Assembly: GCF_013359775.1 (NCBI RefSeq)
Contig: NZ_JABMCI010000065.1
Coordinates: 1-64,000 of the forward strand
From: Cellulomonas humilata
GTDB taxonomy: Bacteria > Actinomycetota > Actinomycetes > Actinomycetales > Cellulomonadaceae
Length of the DNA: 64,000 bases
Reading direction: 5' to 3'
The position numbers and the translations under genes were made by a program. The notes beneath the pieces were generated by a model that worked only from the letters and a program-made list of their open reading frames with translations, searched no databases and was not told the origin of the DNA. Positions 22,282 to 30,922 of the stretch are shown here, in pieces (the first letter of the stretch is position 1; the number at the start of each line of letters is the position of its first letter).

Positions 22282-23022
22282 TCAGGCCAGGTCGTCGGCG
22301 CCGATCGGCGCCAGCGCGGCGTAGGCCGTCGGCAGCAGGGCGGCCACGTCGTTCGCGTCCTTCGTCGGCTGTGTGGTGCCCAGGACGCCGGCCAGGTGCC
22401 GTGCGCGGTCCTGCTCACCGGGCAGCGCGGCGACGAGCTTGTTCGTGTCCGGCGCGGCCAGGCAGCGCAGCGTCTGCTCGGGGTAGCGCCCGAACAGCGA
22501 CCACGTCCAGCCCAGGTCGGCGTACCGGCCGTCGCGCAGCGCGTGGGACCACACGCGAGCGCGCGCCTGCCACTCGTGCGCGGCCAGCCGAGGGCTCTCG
22601 ACGGCCAGGTACGAGTACTCGTCGATGCCGTCGAGGGCGAGCACCGCGTCACGCAGCTCGCGGCGCCCGGCGTGGATGATGCCGAGCAGCGCGTCGTCCC
22701 GGTCGGGGTGCGCGAGGATGGTGACGCTCACCCCGAGGTCGACGTCCTGGCTGCGCAGGTGGTCGTCGTGGATGGCCGCCACGGTCTCGACCGCGGTCTG
22801 CCGCACCAGCGCACCCAGCGCCGACGTGGGACAGCCTGCCTCGACCAGGCCGGGCAGACCGAGCCGCACACGGTCGATGTGGTGGGCCACGCGGGTGGCG
22901 AGCGCCTCGTGGAACAGGCGGTCGGCGACGTCGAGCAGGACGGGCTTCAGCAGGGCCGGCAGGGCGAGCGGGTGGGCAGCCCGGCCCGTCAGCAGCAGAC
23001 CACCGGGGACGTGGAGGCTCAT
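22282..23022 (-). CDS. Uncharacterised protein
   Basis: A 246-residue soluble protein that I do not recognise. It is rich in Ala, Leu, Asp and His, has no signal peptide or membrane segment, and its predicted content is mainly helical. GGAGG-like sequence is not conspicuous before the ATG at 23022. It is divergent from a LacI-family gene across a 109-bp gap and convergent with the hppA-linked glycosyltransferase. Codon use looks like that of its neighbours, so it is probably a native gene. Confidence 0.7.
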   Translation of the reverse strand: MSLHVPGGLLLTGRAAHPLALPALLKPVLLDVADRLFHEALATRVAHHIDRVRLGLPGLVEAGCPTSALGALVRQTAVETVAAIHDDHLRSQDVDLGVSVTILAHPDRDDALLGIIHAGRRELRDAVLALDGIDEYSYLAVESPRLAAHEWQARARVWSHALRDGRYADLGWTWSLFGRYPEQTLRCLAAPDTNKLVAALPGEQDRARHLAGVLGTTQPTKDANDVAALLPTAYAALAPIGADDLA

Positions 23023-23131
23023 ACGACCATCGTGCCGGGAACACGCTCCCTCACCCTGGGACTACCGGCCCATACGCACGCCTCACGGCTAGGGTTGACG
23101 CAGATCTGCTGGGGGTCGCGAGGGAGGGTCC

Positions 23132-24118
23132 GTGCCGCGGTTGACGAGTGCCGACGTGGCCCGCGAGAGCGGCGTGTCCCGCACGACGGTGAGCTACGTG
23201 CTCAACGGGAAGAGCGACGTGGCCATCCCCGAGGCCACCCGCCAGCGCGTCCGCGACGCGGCCGCACGTCTCGGCTACACCCCCTCGGCCGCGGCACGGA
23301 CCCTCCGGTCCGGCCGGAGCGACCTCGTGCTCTGCGTCCTGCCCGACTGGACCATCGGCCCGGTCATCGACACCCTGCTCGACCACCTCACCACCGAGCT
23401 GGCCGAGCGCGGGCTCTCCGTCCTCGTGCACCACGACCGGGGCCCGCGTCCGCTCGCCGAGCTCTGGCGGGCGGTGACGCCGCGAGCCGTGCTCGGCCTG
23501 GCGCCCTTCGCCGAGGACGACGAGCGCGCCATGCGCCAGGCGGGCATCCAGGTGGTCGGCAGCGCCCTCGACGAGGACGACCACCCGGGCACGTTCTCCG
23601 TCCCCCAGACCAGGATCGGACGGCTCCAGGTCGAGCACCTCGCCGAGCGTGGCCATCGCGTAGTGGCCTATGCCGCACCGAGCGACGACCGGCTGGCGGC
23701 GTTCGCCGACCGGCGGCTCGCGGGCGTGGTGCTCGAGTGCGAGCGGTTGGGGCTGACAGCGCCGAGGGTCGACGCCGTGGACCTCGACGTGGCATCGGCC
23801 GCCGCCGTCGTCCGGAGCTGGCGCGCAGGCCCGGAGCCCGTCACCGCGGTCGCCGCCTACAACGACGAGGTCGCGCTGGCCGTCCTGTCCGGGCTGCGCG
23901 CCGAGGGGCTGCGCACGCCGCAGGACGTCGCCGTGATCGGCGTCGACGACATCCCCGCGGCCCGGCTGGCCGCCCCGGCCCTGACCACGGTGTGGCAGGC
24001 CATCGACGCGCAGGCGACCTACCTCGCCGCCGCCGTGATCGCCGCGCTCGACGACGCCGTCGACCCGCCGGCGCAGCCCGCCGACGTCTTCCACGTCATC
24101 GCCCGCGACTCGACCTGA
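23132..24118 (+). CDS. LacI-family regulator
   Basis: A 328-residue regulator beginning with the LacI helix-turn-helix LTSADVARESGVSRTTVSYV and the hinge segment YTPSAAARTLRSGRSD, followed by a sugar-binding-protein-like domain ending in the typical GVDDIPAARLAAPALTTV. Its target is not evident: it is convergent with the GH81 glucanase gene and divergent from an uncharacterised gene, and no obvious operator copies were found in the two intergenic gaps. A role in beta-glucan use is possible from location alone. Confidence 0.87.
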   Translation: MPRLTSADVARESGVSRTTVSYVLNGKSDVAIPEATRQRVRDAAARLGYTPSAAARTLRSGRSDLVLCVLPDWTIGPVIDTLLDHLTTELAERGLSVLVHHDRGPRPLAELWRAVTPRAVLGLAPFAEDDERAMRQAGIQVVGSALDEDDHPGTFSVPQTRIGRLQVEHLAERGHRVVAYAAPSDDRLAAFADRRLAGVVLECERLGLTAPRVDAVDLDVASAAAVVRSWRAGPEPVTAVAAYNDEVALAVLSGLRAEGLRTPQDVAVIGVDDIPAARLAAPALTTVWQAIDAQATYLAAAVIAALDDAVDPPAQPADVFHVIARDST

Positions 24119-24176
24119 CCCGTCGTCGCCGACGACTCGCCCTGACCCGTCGAAGCCGCGACCCCGCCTGACACGC

Positions 24177-24214
24177 CGACGGCCCGGCGACGCGTGAGCG
24201 CCACCGGGCCGTCG
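24177..24214. terminator. Hairpin terminator between convergent LacI and GH81 genes
   Basis: Eleven-base perfect arms (24177-24187 and 24204-24214, CGACGGCCCGG and its complement) with a 16-base loop. It lies between the LacI stop and the GH81 stop and can serve both. Confidence 0.65.
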
Positions 24215-24225
24215 ACGTGCACCTG

Positions 24226-27200
24226 CTAGCTGAACGTGAACCAGTTGACGTTGACGAAGTCGGCCGGCTGCCCGGAGTCGAACGTCAGGTAGACGGTGTG
24301 CGTCCCCGTCGTCGCCTGGATGTTCGCCGGGACGGTCCGCCACGTCTGCCAGCCACCCGTGTTGCTGATGGCGAAGCTGCCGATCGACGGACCCGTGAGG
24401 CTGTCGAGCCGCACGTTCACCAACCCGCTGATCCCGCCCGCCGCCCCGGAGGCCACCCGCGCGCTGAACGTCGACCGCGGCGTGCTGCCGAAGTTCACGT
24501 TGTCGAACCGGATGTGGTCACCGTTCGCGATCCAGGCGACGTCCTCGCCGCCGTCGATGTCCTGCGTCGCCTCCTTGGCGACGCCCGCCATGCCGTTGTA
24601 CGCCTCGGCCTGGATCCGCGACGTGGCGTCGGTGCCGGTCGAGGTGCCGGTCGTGGTGACGGACACGGCGCTGCTCAGTGCCGAGCGGTTGCCCGCCGCG
24701 TCGTACGCCCGCACGGTGAACGCGTACCCGGTCGAGGGGGACAGACCCGTCGCCGTGTAGCTCCGGTTCGCCGTGGAGGCGATGACGGACCCGTTGCGCA
24801 GCACGTCGTAGCCGGTGACGCCGACGTTGTCGGTGGACGCCGACCACGCGAGGGTCGTCGCCGTCGAGGTGGTGCCCGACGCGGTCAGCCCGGTGGGCGT
24901 CGAGGGTGCCGTCGTGTCACCCCCGCCCGACGTGGTGACGCTCACCGTGTTGCTGCTCGCCGACCGGTTGCCTGCGCCGTCGAGCGCCCGCACGGTGAAC
25001 TGGTAGGTCGACGAGGCCGCCAAGCCCGTGGCCGTGAACGTCGTTCCCGTCGCGGTACCGACGACGGTCCCGTTCCGGAGCACCTCGTAGCCCGAGACGC
25101 CGCTGCCGCCGGTGTTGTCGGTCGACGCGGACCACGACAGGTTCGTCGAGGACGCCGTCGTGCCGGAGGCGGACAGGCCCGCCGGGACCGACGGCGCGGT
25201 GGTGTCCGTCGGGACCGAGACGTTCGAGCTGGCGACCGAGCGAGCCGGGACCGCCAGCGTGACGCCGTTGGAGAAGGTGACGGTGGTCGCCGACCCGCTC
25301 ATGTTCGCCGCCTGGTACGTCCGGACGCCGTTCTTGACGAAGACCGCGTGCAGCGGCGTGTTCGCCGTGACCGAGCGGTCGACGGTGCCGAGGCCCGACA
25401 GGCTCTTGAGCCAGTAGAACGTGTGCGCCCGCGACTCCCCCTCCTCGACGGCGTACGAGCCCGCCTGGGAGCGGAACTGCGAGAGCGCCGTCGGGGCGTC
25501 GGCCAGCGCCTGGAACTCCCAGATGATGTCCTGCCACACCGCCGCGGGTCCGCCGTTGTTGCGTTCGAGCTCGGCGATGTTGCGGCCCACGTACGACGGG
25601 TTGTAGCCGAGGTACAGGTGCCCGGCGGTGCTGGGCAGCAGGTTGATGCCCTGGATCATCTCCGGCTCGGCGCTGAACCACGTCGAGTAGGAGCCACCGT
25701 CGCCCCAGACCATGCCGACCGTGGAGTGCCCGAACGCTGCCGGAAACGCCTCGTCGTCGGTGTCGAACCAGTAGTTCTCGATGGCCGACGCCTGCGTGGT
25801 GTAGAGGTAGATGCCCAGGTCACGGACCGTCTTGTTGCCGGTCGCCTGGCCCCACTGGATGAGTCCGCTGGCGAAGTTCATGCCCTCGGAGGACGACTCC
25901 TGGTTGTTGCCGGCGCCGAACGCTCCGTGCCCGGCGGCCCAGTCGTGACCCGCGTAGATGTCGAAGTCGCGCAGGAACGGGAACCGGGTGTCGGTGCGGT
26001 CCCAGTTGGCCGCGTCCTTGATGACGGTGTTCACCATGCCGCCGTACGCGGACTCCGCCGCCCACGCGGGATCGAACTGCGCGACCGTGGCGGCCCCCAC
26101 CACGTAGTAGCCGTAGTGGAAGTGGTGGTCGTTGAGGTCGGTGTCCGAGCCGTAGGAGGCCGGATAGCCGATCAGCGTGCCCCAGGACGAGTTGTACCAG
26201 AACGACCGCGTGGTCTCCCCGGGCGAGGCGGTCATCCAGTCCGTGAGCCGCGTCTTCATGGAGCCGACGAGGCTGTCGCGCGCGGACGTGTTGCCGGTGA
26301 GGTTGGCCATGTGGGCCACCTGCGAGATGCGCCCGAACGCCTTGCCGGTCCAGTAGGTGTCGTCGCCGAACCCGGCGAACGGGTCGCCCGAGGCGACCTG
26401 CGAGATGTACCCGTTGAGCTGGGTGGCGTCAGCCGACCCGGCCGGGAAGCCCGTGTTCGCCAGCTGAGGGAGCACACCGTTGAAGGTCGACACCGTCTGG
26501 AACTGCGAGCTGCCGATCACCACGCGCATCGGACCGCGCGGGGAGACGTAGGAGTAGGCGGTGAGCGTCGCGCCGCTGAGGTTGTCGCGCTGGTGCGAGT
26601 AGAGCGCGTAGACGGTGCCCGTGGCGGTGCCCTGACGTGCCGTCGTGGTGAAGGCGTACGTCGCGGTCATCTTGGCGGTGGCCTCGTTGTACGCCCAGGA
26701 GACCTTGGTACCGGTCACGTGGTTGTGGGCGTAGGGCGCGTAGGCGTTGAGGGCCGCGAGCCGGTCGGCGTTGCTGCTGCTCGGCTGCGTGGGCAGGACC
26801 GCGACCGAGAAGAACGTGCCGCCGTTCAGCGACGAGCTGATCGTGCTCCCCGAGACGTTCCAGGTGGAGCCGGTGGGTGCGTACGCCGCGTAGTCGTGCC
26901 CGTTGATCGTGTAGCCGATCTGGCCGTAGACGTTGCTCCAGACGGTGGGCGCCGCGGTGCCCGTGAGTGTCGCGTTGCCGCCCGTCTTCGTCGCGTAGAC
27001 GAAGGGCAGCCCGTGGCCGAAGGTGGTCCGCAGGCTGCTGCTGCCGTTGGTCCAGAGCTCGCTGACGGTCCAGTCGGAGTAGCCGTCGACCTTGCCGTCG
27101 GCGTCCAGGCCGGCGATCCCGAGCCGGAAGTCCTCCGCGTAGTTGTAGTGGTACTCCCCCACGCCCGTCGCAGTGCCGGAGATGCTCGCCGTGGTCGGGT

Positions 27201-27585
27201 AGCTCACCCCGAGCCCGTTGGTGTACGCGTGGTACGAGAGGGGGTGCGCCATGAGGTTCTCGGAGATCGACGCGCAGTTGAACTTGCGCCAGAGCAGCGA
27301 CGTCCACCAGTCGTTCGTCGGGACCGCGCCCGCGGGGAAGTTCGCGGTGACGTGCGCGCGGGGGTTGGTGACCGGGGTGCCGTTGCACTCCGTGGGCACC
27401 GCACCGCCCGTCGGCGTGCCCTCGGCGTAGCTCCCGGAGCCGACGTTCACCGCCTCGGCTCGTGGCACCGGCAGCAGGAGCGCCTGCACCAGGTACGCCA
27501 GCATGGCGCCGACGGCCACCATGGCCACGAGCCGGCGTCGGTCGAGGGTGCGAGGGGACGGGACTGGTCGTGCGTGAGCAGACAT
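24226..27585 (-). CDS. Secreted GH81 endo-beta-1,3-glucanase with two FnIII domains and CBM6
   Basis: An 1119-residue secreted enzyme that cleaves beta-1,3-glucans internally. A signal peptide with RRR and a hydrophobic core ends near AEA at about residue 45. The GH81 catalytic region spans about residues 55-790 and shows LNDHHFHYGYYV and GNNQESSSEG, the latter holding the family's catalytic Glu pair near residue 560. Two FnIII domains follow (about 794-889 and 890-989; each starts DTTAPS), then a CBM6-type carbohydrate-binding module (about 990-1119, starting RIQAEAYNG, with GGEDVAWIANGD). GGAGA precedes the ATG. The neighbouring GT2-GH81 operon suggests it acts on the cell's own glucan as well as on environmental beta-1,3-glucan. 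Confidence 0.93.
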   Translation of the reverse strand: MSAHARPVPSPRTLDRRRLVAMVAVGAMLAYLVQALLLPVPRAEAVNVGSGSYAEGTPTGGAVPTECNGTPVTNPRAHVTANFPAGAVPTNDWWTSLLWRKFNCASISENLMAHPLSYHAYTNGLGVSYPTTASISGTATGVGEYHYNYAEDFRLGIAGLDADGKVDGYSDWTVSELWTNGSSSLRTTFGHGLPFVYATKTGGNATLTGTAAPTVWSNVYGQIGYTINGHDYAAYAPTGSTWNVSGSTISSSLNGGTFFSVAVLPTQPSSSNADRLAALNAYAPYAHNHVTGTKVSWAYNEATAKMTATYAFTTTARQGTATGTVYALYSHQRDNLSGATLTAYSYVSPRGPMRVVIGSSQFQTVSTFNGVLPQLANTGFPAGSADATQLNGYISQVASGDPFAGFGDDTYWTGKAFGRISQVAHMANLTGNTSARDSLVGSMKTRLTDWMTASPGETTRSFWYNSSWGTLIGYPASYGSDTDLNDHHFHYGYYVVGAATVAQFDPAWAAESAYGGMVNTVIKDAANWDRTDTRFPFLRDFDIYAGHDWAAGHGAFGAGNNQESSSEGMNFASGLIQWGQATGNKTVRDLGIYLYTTQASAIENYWFDTDDEAFPAAFGHSTVGMVWGDGGSYSTWFSAEPEMIQGINLLPSTAGHLYLGYNPSYVGRNIAELERNNGGPAAVWQDIIWEFQALADAPTALSQFRSQAGSYAVEEGESRAHTFYWLKSLSGLGTVDRSVTANTPLHAVFVKNGVRTYQAANMSGSATTVTFSNGVTLAVPARSVASSNVSVPTDTTAPSVPAGLSASGTTASSTNLSWSASTDNTGGSGVSGYEVLRNGTVVGTATGTTFTATGLAASSTYQFTVRALDGAGNRSASSNTVSVTTSGGGDTTAPSTPTGLTASGTTSTATTLAWSASTDNVGVTGYDVLRNGSVIASTANRSYTATGLSPSTGYAFTVRAYDAAGNRSALSSAVSVTTTGTSTGTDATSRIQAEAYNGMAGVAKEATQDIDGGEDVAWIANGDHIRFDNVNFGSTPRSTFSARVASGAAGGISGLVNVRLDSLTGPSIGSFAISNTGGWQTWRTVPANIQATTGTHTVYLTFDSGQPADFVNVNWFTFS

Positions 27586-27969
27586 CCTGCGGTCTCCGAT
27601 CGGGTGCGGTCCGTCTGTCGACGCGAGGTCGGCACGGGCGGGCCCAGGGGCGCGGTGACGCGGCAGTCCGGCGACGGCCGCGGTGAGCGAGCGGGCCGGC
27701 AGGTCGAGCGCAACGCTGCGCGCGGCCGGGTCGGCCCTGAGCTGGCTCTCGCCAGCCTGGTTCTGTGCGTGATCCGGTCGCGAGTTCGGGGTCCGCTGCC
27801 GGATACGTGGGGCACGCGACGCTCCTGGAGGGACAGCCTCGCCGGTGAGGTTCCTCCTGAGTGACTCGTGTCACTACTGTGTGCCCCAAGAGTCGGACGC
27901 GGGGACGACAAAGTCAAGCGCTCGTTCGACTGACACCGTGTGCGCGCGGCTCGAACGACCTGGCGACGG
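27586..27969. promoter_or_regulatory. Upstream region of the secreted GH81 gene
   Basis: A 384-bp gap without a convincing gene. It contains an inverted repeat AGTGAC-TCGT-GTCACT at 27860-27875, about 275 bp before the GH81 start, which may be an operator or part of an activator site. The remaining sequence shows no clear promoter hexamers that I would defend. Confidence 0.45.
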
Positions 27970-28007
27970 CACGACGCCCGCCCCCGGGCGCGGGAGCGGG
28001 CGTCGTG
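27970..28007 (-). terminator. Hairpin terminator after the glucan-synthesis operon
   Basis: Twelve-base arms CACGACGCCCGC and its complement (27970-27981 and 27996-28007) with a 14-base loop lie about 20 bp after the stop of the membrane-anchored GH81 gene. Confidence 0.7.
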
Positions 28008-28028
28008 ATCCTGCCGATGTGCGACCCC

Positions 28029-30194
28029 TCAGCCTCCGGCTCGCGCCTGGGCCGACGCGATGAACGCCAGCATGGCTGAGCGCGAGCTGCCGTCGTCGAC
28101 CGCCACGTCCGGCAGGCTCACCGCCTCCTGCCAGGCTGCCGCCGCGTCGTCCGCGCCGGCGAGCGCCCGGTACATGAGCAGGTACCCGCCGAACTGCACG
28201 CCGTACCCTCCGGGGGTCGCCTCCTCGACCGAGGCCCGGATCTGCTCCGGGTCCACGCCCTGCGCGACCGAGACCTGCACCGGCCCCATCGGGATGAGCT
28301 GGATGCCCAGGATGGCGCTGGGCTCGGGGCTGAACCACGTGGCGTAGTCCCGCTTGCCGCCCCAGTTCAGGGACACCATGGTGTGCTCGAAGCCGTCGAG
28401 CTGCTCGAGGTCCGGCGCCGTCCAGTAGGTCCGGGCGGTCAGGGCCTCGGTCGACGCCAGCCAGGTGGCCTCCGTCGCGAGCTCCGGCTGCTCCGAGGCG
28501 AGGGCCCACAGGCCCAGCCCGTTCCAGGCGTTGACCGCCTCCGACGAGGACTCCTGGTTGTTCCCGTCCGCGAACGGGGACGTGCCCGACGCCCACGAGT
28601 GACCCGCGTACGGGTCGAACGACCGCAGCTGCGGCAGCTCTTGTGACGGCAGCGCCGCGGCGATGTCCTGCGCCAGCAGGTTCATGACCGGGGCGAGCTC
28701 GGCGGCCAGCGCCGGGTCGTCCTGCGCGAGCAGGCCCGCCGCCGCCAGGATGTATCCGTAGTGGAAGTGGTGGTCGTTGAGCTCGTCCGACCCGAAGGAC
28801 GGCGTGAGCCCGATGACCGAGCGGGCGGCCTCGTCGTAGACCACGCACCGGGCGTCGCGACGGGTGCAGCCGTCCGGCTCCGCCCACTCGGTCAGCGCGT
28901 CGACCGTCGTCGCCCTCAGGTCGGCCACGACGTCCTGCGCTCCCAGCTGCTCCCCCAGCACGACGAGCGACGCGGCACGGTTGAGCGCCTTGCCACCGAA
29001 GTACGTGTCCGACGGGAACGCACCGGTGGCCTCGACGTCGGCCCGCAGCGCGTCGACGATCGCGGTGCGCTGGTCGTCCGAGATGCCGTCCAGGTCGAGC
29101 TCCCGCGCGGCGGGCAGCGCCGGCGCGAACGACGACAGCTGCGACCCGGCGCAGAGCTCCAGGTCGCCGTAGACGCTGCTGTACGTGCCGAGCCCGCAGT
29201 CCGCCCGGTCCGGCTGGTCGCCCGCGCGGTGGTGCGACATGAGCACGTAGGCCGTCGGTGACCCGCCCGCCGTGCGGTACGTCAGGGTGGTGCGGGCGAC
29301 GCTGTCGTCCACGCCGTAGGTCACGTCGACCCCCGTGACGGGGTCGGCGGCGGCGGTCCGCAGCGCCGTCGCGGCCGCGTCGGTCGCGTCCGGGGGCAGG
29401 GCGTACCAGGACGCGGACCGGCCGGCGCCCAGCGTCGTCGACCCGCCCTCGGTGGTCCCCCCGACGAGCCCCCACTGCGACGTCCCGGCGTCCGCGGTCG
29501 CCGCGCCGTCCTGATCAGGAGCGAAGGATCCCCCGGTCACGGACGAGCTCAGCGTGACGTCCTTCTCGGCCGTGAAGCTCACGAAGGGTGAGCCCGCCGC
29601 CAGCACCACCTTCCCCAGCACCGCACCCGACGAGTCGAGCAGGTCGATCGTCACGCTCACCGGGTCCGCGGCGCTGACCTGGGCGGAGGCCGCACCCGCG
29701 TCCACGGTCACGGCCGGGACGTGCGGCGCCATGACGACCTTGGCGTCGACCGTCGGAGCCGGCAGGCCGAGCGTGAAGCCCGAGTCCGTGAGCCCGAACG
29801 AGAGCGGCTCGGCGAACACCGGCTGCGGCTGGTCGCCGAACACCAGGCCGCTGTACCAGCGGTTGGAGGGCGGCACCACGCCCGGCGCCAGGCGCACGGG
29901 GTCGATCTTGGCCACCGCCTCGGCCGGCACCGCGGCGACGAGCGCCGCGGGGTCGACGTCCGGCGGGGTGGCGTCCGGCGGGCCGCTCACGTCGGCGACC
30001 GGGGCCGAGCCGGGGCCGCCGGAGCCATCGTCGGCGGTCGCGTCGTCGTCGTCCGCCCAGGGCGCGACCACCACGAGCACCGCGACCAGCGCGACCACGA
30101 GGGCCGCACCCACGCCGATCACCCACCACCGGCGCGGCGACGACGGGGGCGGGGGGCGAACTTCTGTCAGGGGTCCTGTCATCCGAGTCGTCAT
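28029..30194 (-). CDS. Membrane-anchored GH81-family beta-1,3-glucanase
   Basis: A 721-residue protein with a proline-rich cytoplasmic tail, one transmembrane segment at about residues 23-46 (WWVIGVGAALVVALVAVLVV) and an acidic linker, then a GH81 domain to the end. It shares with the secreted paralogue ELNDHHFHYGY and DGNNQESSSEAVN, so catalytic residues are kept. It lacks FnIII and CBM6 modules. The ATG overlaps the HlyD-like gene stop as ATGA. As the third gene of an operon headed by a processive GT2 synthase, it probably trims or releases the nascent beta-1,3-glucan at the cell surface, as BcsZ does for cellulose; this role is inferred. Confidence 0.88.
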   Translation of the reverse strand: MTTRMTGPLTEVRPPPPSSPRRWWVIGVGAALVVALVAVLVVVAPWADDDDATADDGSGGPGSAPVADVSGPPDATPPDVDPAALVAAVPAEAVAKIDPVRLAPGVVPPSNRWYSGLVFGDQPQPVFAEPLSFGLTDSGFTLGLPAPTVDAKVVMAPHVPAVTVDAGAASAQVSAADPVSVTIDLLDSSGAVLGKVVLAAGSPFVSFTAEKDVTLSSSVTGGSFAPDQDGAATADAGTSQWGLVGGTTEGGSTTLGAGRSASWYALPPDATDAAATALRTAAADPVTGVDVTYGVDDSVARTTLTYRTAGGSPTAYVLMSHHRAGDQPDRADCGLGTYSSVYGDLELCAGSQLSSFAPALPAARELDLDGISDDQRTAIVDALRADVEATGAFPSDTYFGGKALNRAASLVVLGEQLGAQDVVADLRATTVDALTEWAEPDGCTRRDARCVVYDEAARSVIGLTPSFGSDELNDHHFHYGYILAAAGLLAQDDPALAAELAPVMNLLAQDIAAALPSQELPQLRSFDPYAGHSWASGTSPFADGNNQESSSEAVNAWNGLGLWALASEQPELATEATWLASTEALTARTYWTAPDLEQLDGFEHTMVSLNWGGKRDYATWFSPEPSAILGIQLIPMGPVQVSVAQGVDPEQIRASVEEATPGGYGVQFGGYLLMYRALAGADDAAAAWQEAVSLPDVAVDDGSSRSAMLAFIASAQARAGG

Positions 30195-30922
30195 CCGAAG
30201 AGTCCTCCCACGTAGGTCTTCACGGCGTCGGCGGTGCGCGTCACCAGCCCGTCGTTCTCCAGCTGGAGCTCGGCGGTGACCGGCGTGCCCGCGGAGACGA
30301 GCCCGTTCTGGGCGCCGTCCTCGAGCGAGTCCCCGGACAGGATCAGCACCGCCTGGGCGGCGCCCGCCACGGTCTCGACCTTCACCTCGGAGACGTGCAC
30401 CGTGATGGCGCTCTGGTTCGGCAGCACCACGGTGACGGTGGCGTCGTCCGCCACGCGTGCGTACTCCTTCGGGGTGAGGGTGTACTCGGCCTGCACGTAG
30501 AGCGTGTCGGCCCGCTGCACGGTCGCCAGCTGGGTGGCCGACTGGACGAAGGTGCCGCGTTCGGAGGCGATCTCCGTGACGACCCCGTCGCCCGTGGCCA
30601 GCACCACCAGGCGTCCGTCGGCATCGATCTGCGTCGCCTCGGTGGACGTGCGCGCGAAGCCGTTCTTCACGTCGTACTGGAGCGTTGCCGAATCGATGAC
30701 GAACAGCGGGTCACCCGTGGTCACGTCGTCACCGATGTCGACCAGCTGGTCAACGACGAGACCCGCGTACGGCGTCCCTACTCCGTAGGTCTTGGCGAGG
30801 ATCTGCGCGGAGTCGCTCACGGCGACCCCTCGCGTCTGGTTCAGGTGGTAGGTGGCGAACGCGGCGAGCGCGAGCACGAGCACCATGCCCGCGAGCAGTC
30901 GGATACGGCTTGTCCAGGTCAT
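30191..30922 (-). CDS. HlyD-like single-pass membrane protein
   Basis: A 243-residue protein with an N-terminal membrane anchor (about residues 7-25) and an extracytoplasmic region resembling the biotinyl-lipoyl/HlyD barrel fold: PYAGLVVDQLVDIGDDVTTGDPLF is typical of the first half, and a second half runs through VVTEIASERGTFVQ. It overlaps both neighbours by ATGA and so is tightly coupled to the GT2 synthase and GH81 genes. A scaffold or conduit that guides the glucan from the synthase, comparable in place to BcsB or Alg44, is the best guess. Confidence 0.78.
   Translation of the reverse strand: MTWTSRIRLLAGMVLVLALAAFATYHLNQTRGVAVSDSAQILAKTYGVGTPYAGLVVDQLVDIGDDVTTGDPLFVIDSATLQYDVKNGFARTSTEATQIDADGRLVVLATGDGVVTEIASERGTFVQSATQLATVQRADTLYVQAEYTLTPKEYARVADDATVTVVLPNQSAITVHVSEVKVETVAGAAQAVLILSGDSLEDGAQNGLVSAGTPVTAELQLENDGLVTRTADAVKTYVGGLFG

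Noticed and set aside
24217..27864. 1.2-kilocodon plus-strand open frame opposite the secreted GH81 gene
   Set aside because: No recognisable domain, biased RVGADE composition, no ribosome-binding site; the minus strand encodes full-length GH81-FnIII-CBM6.
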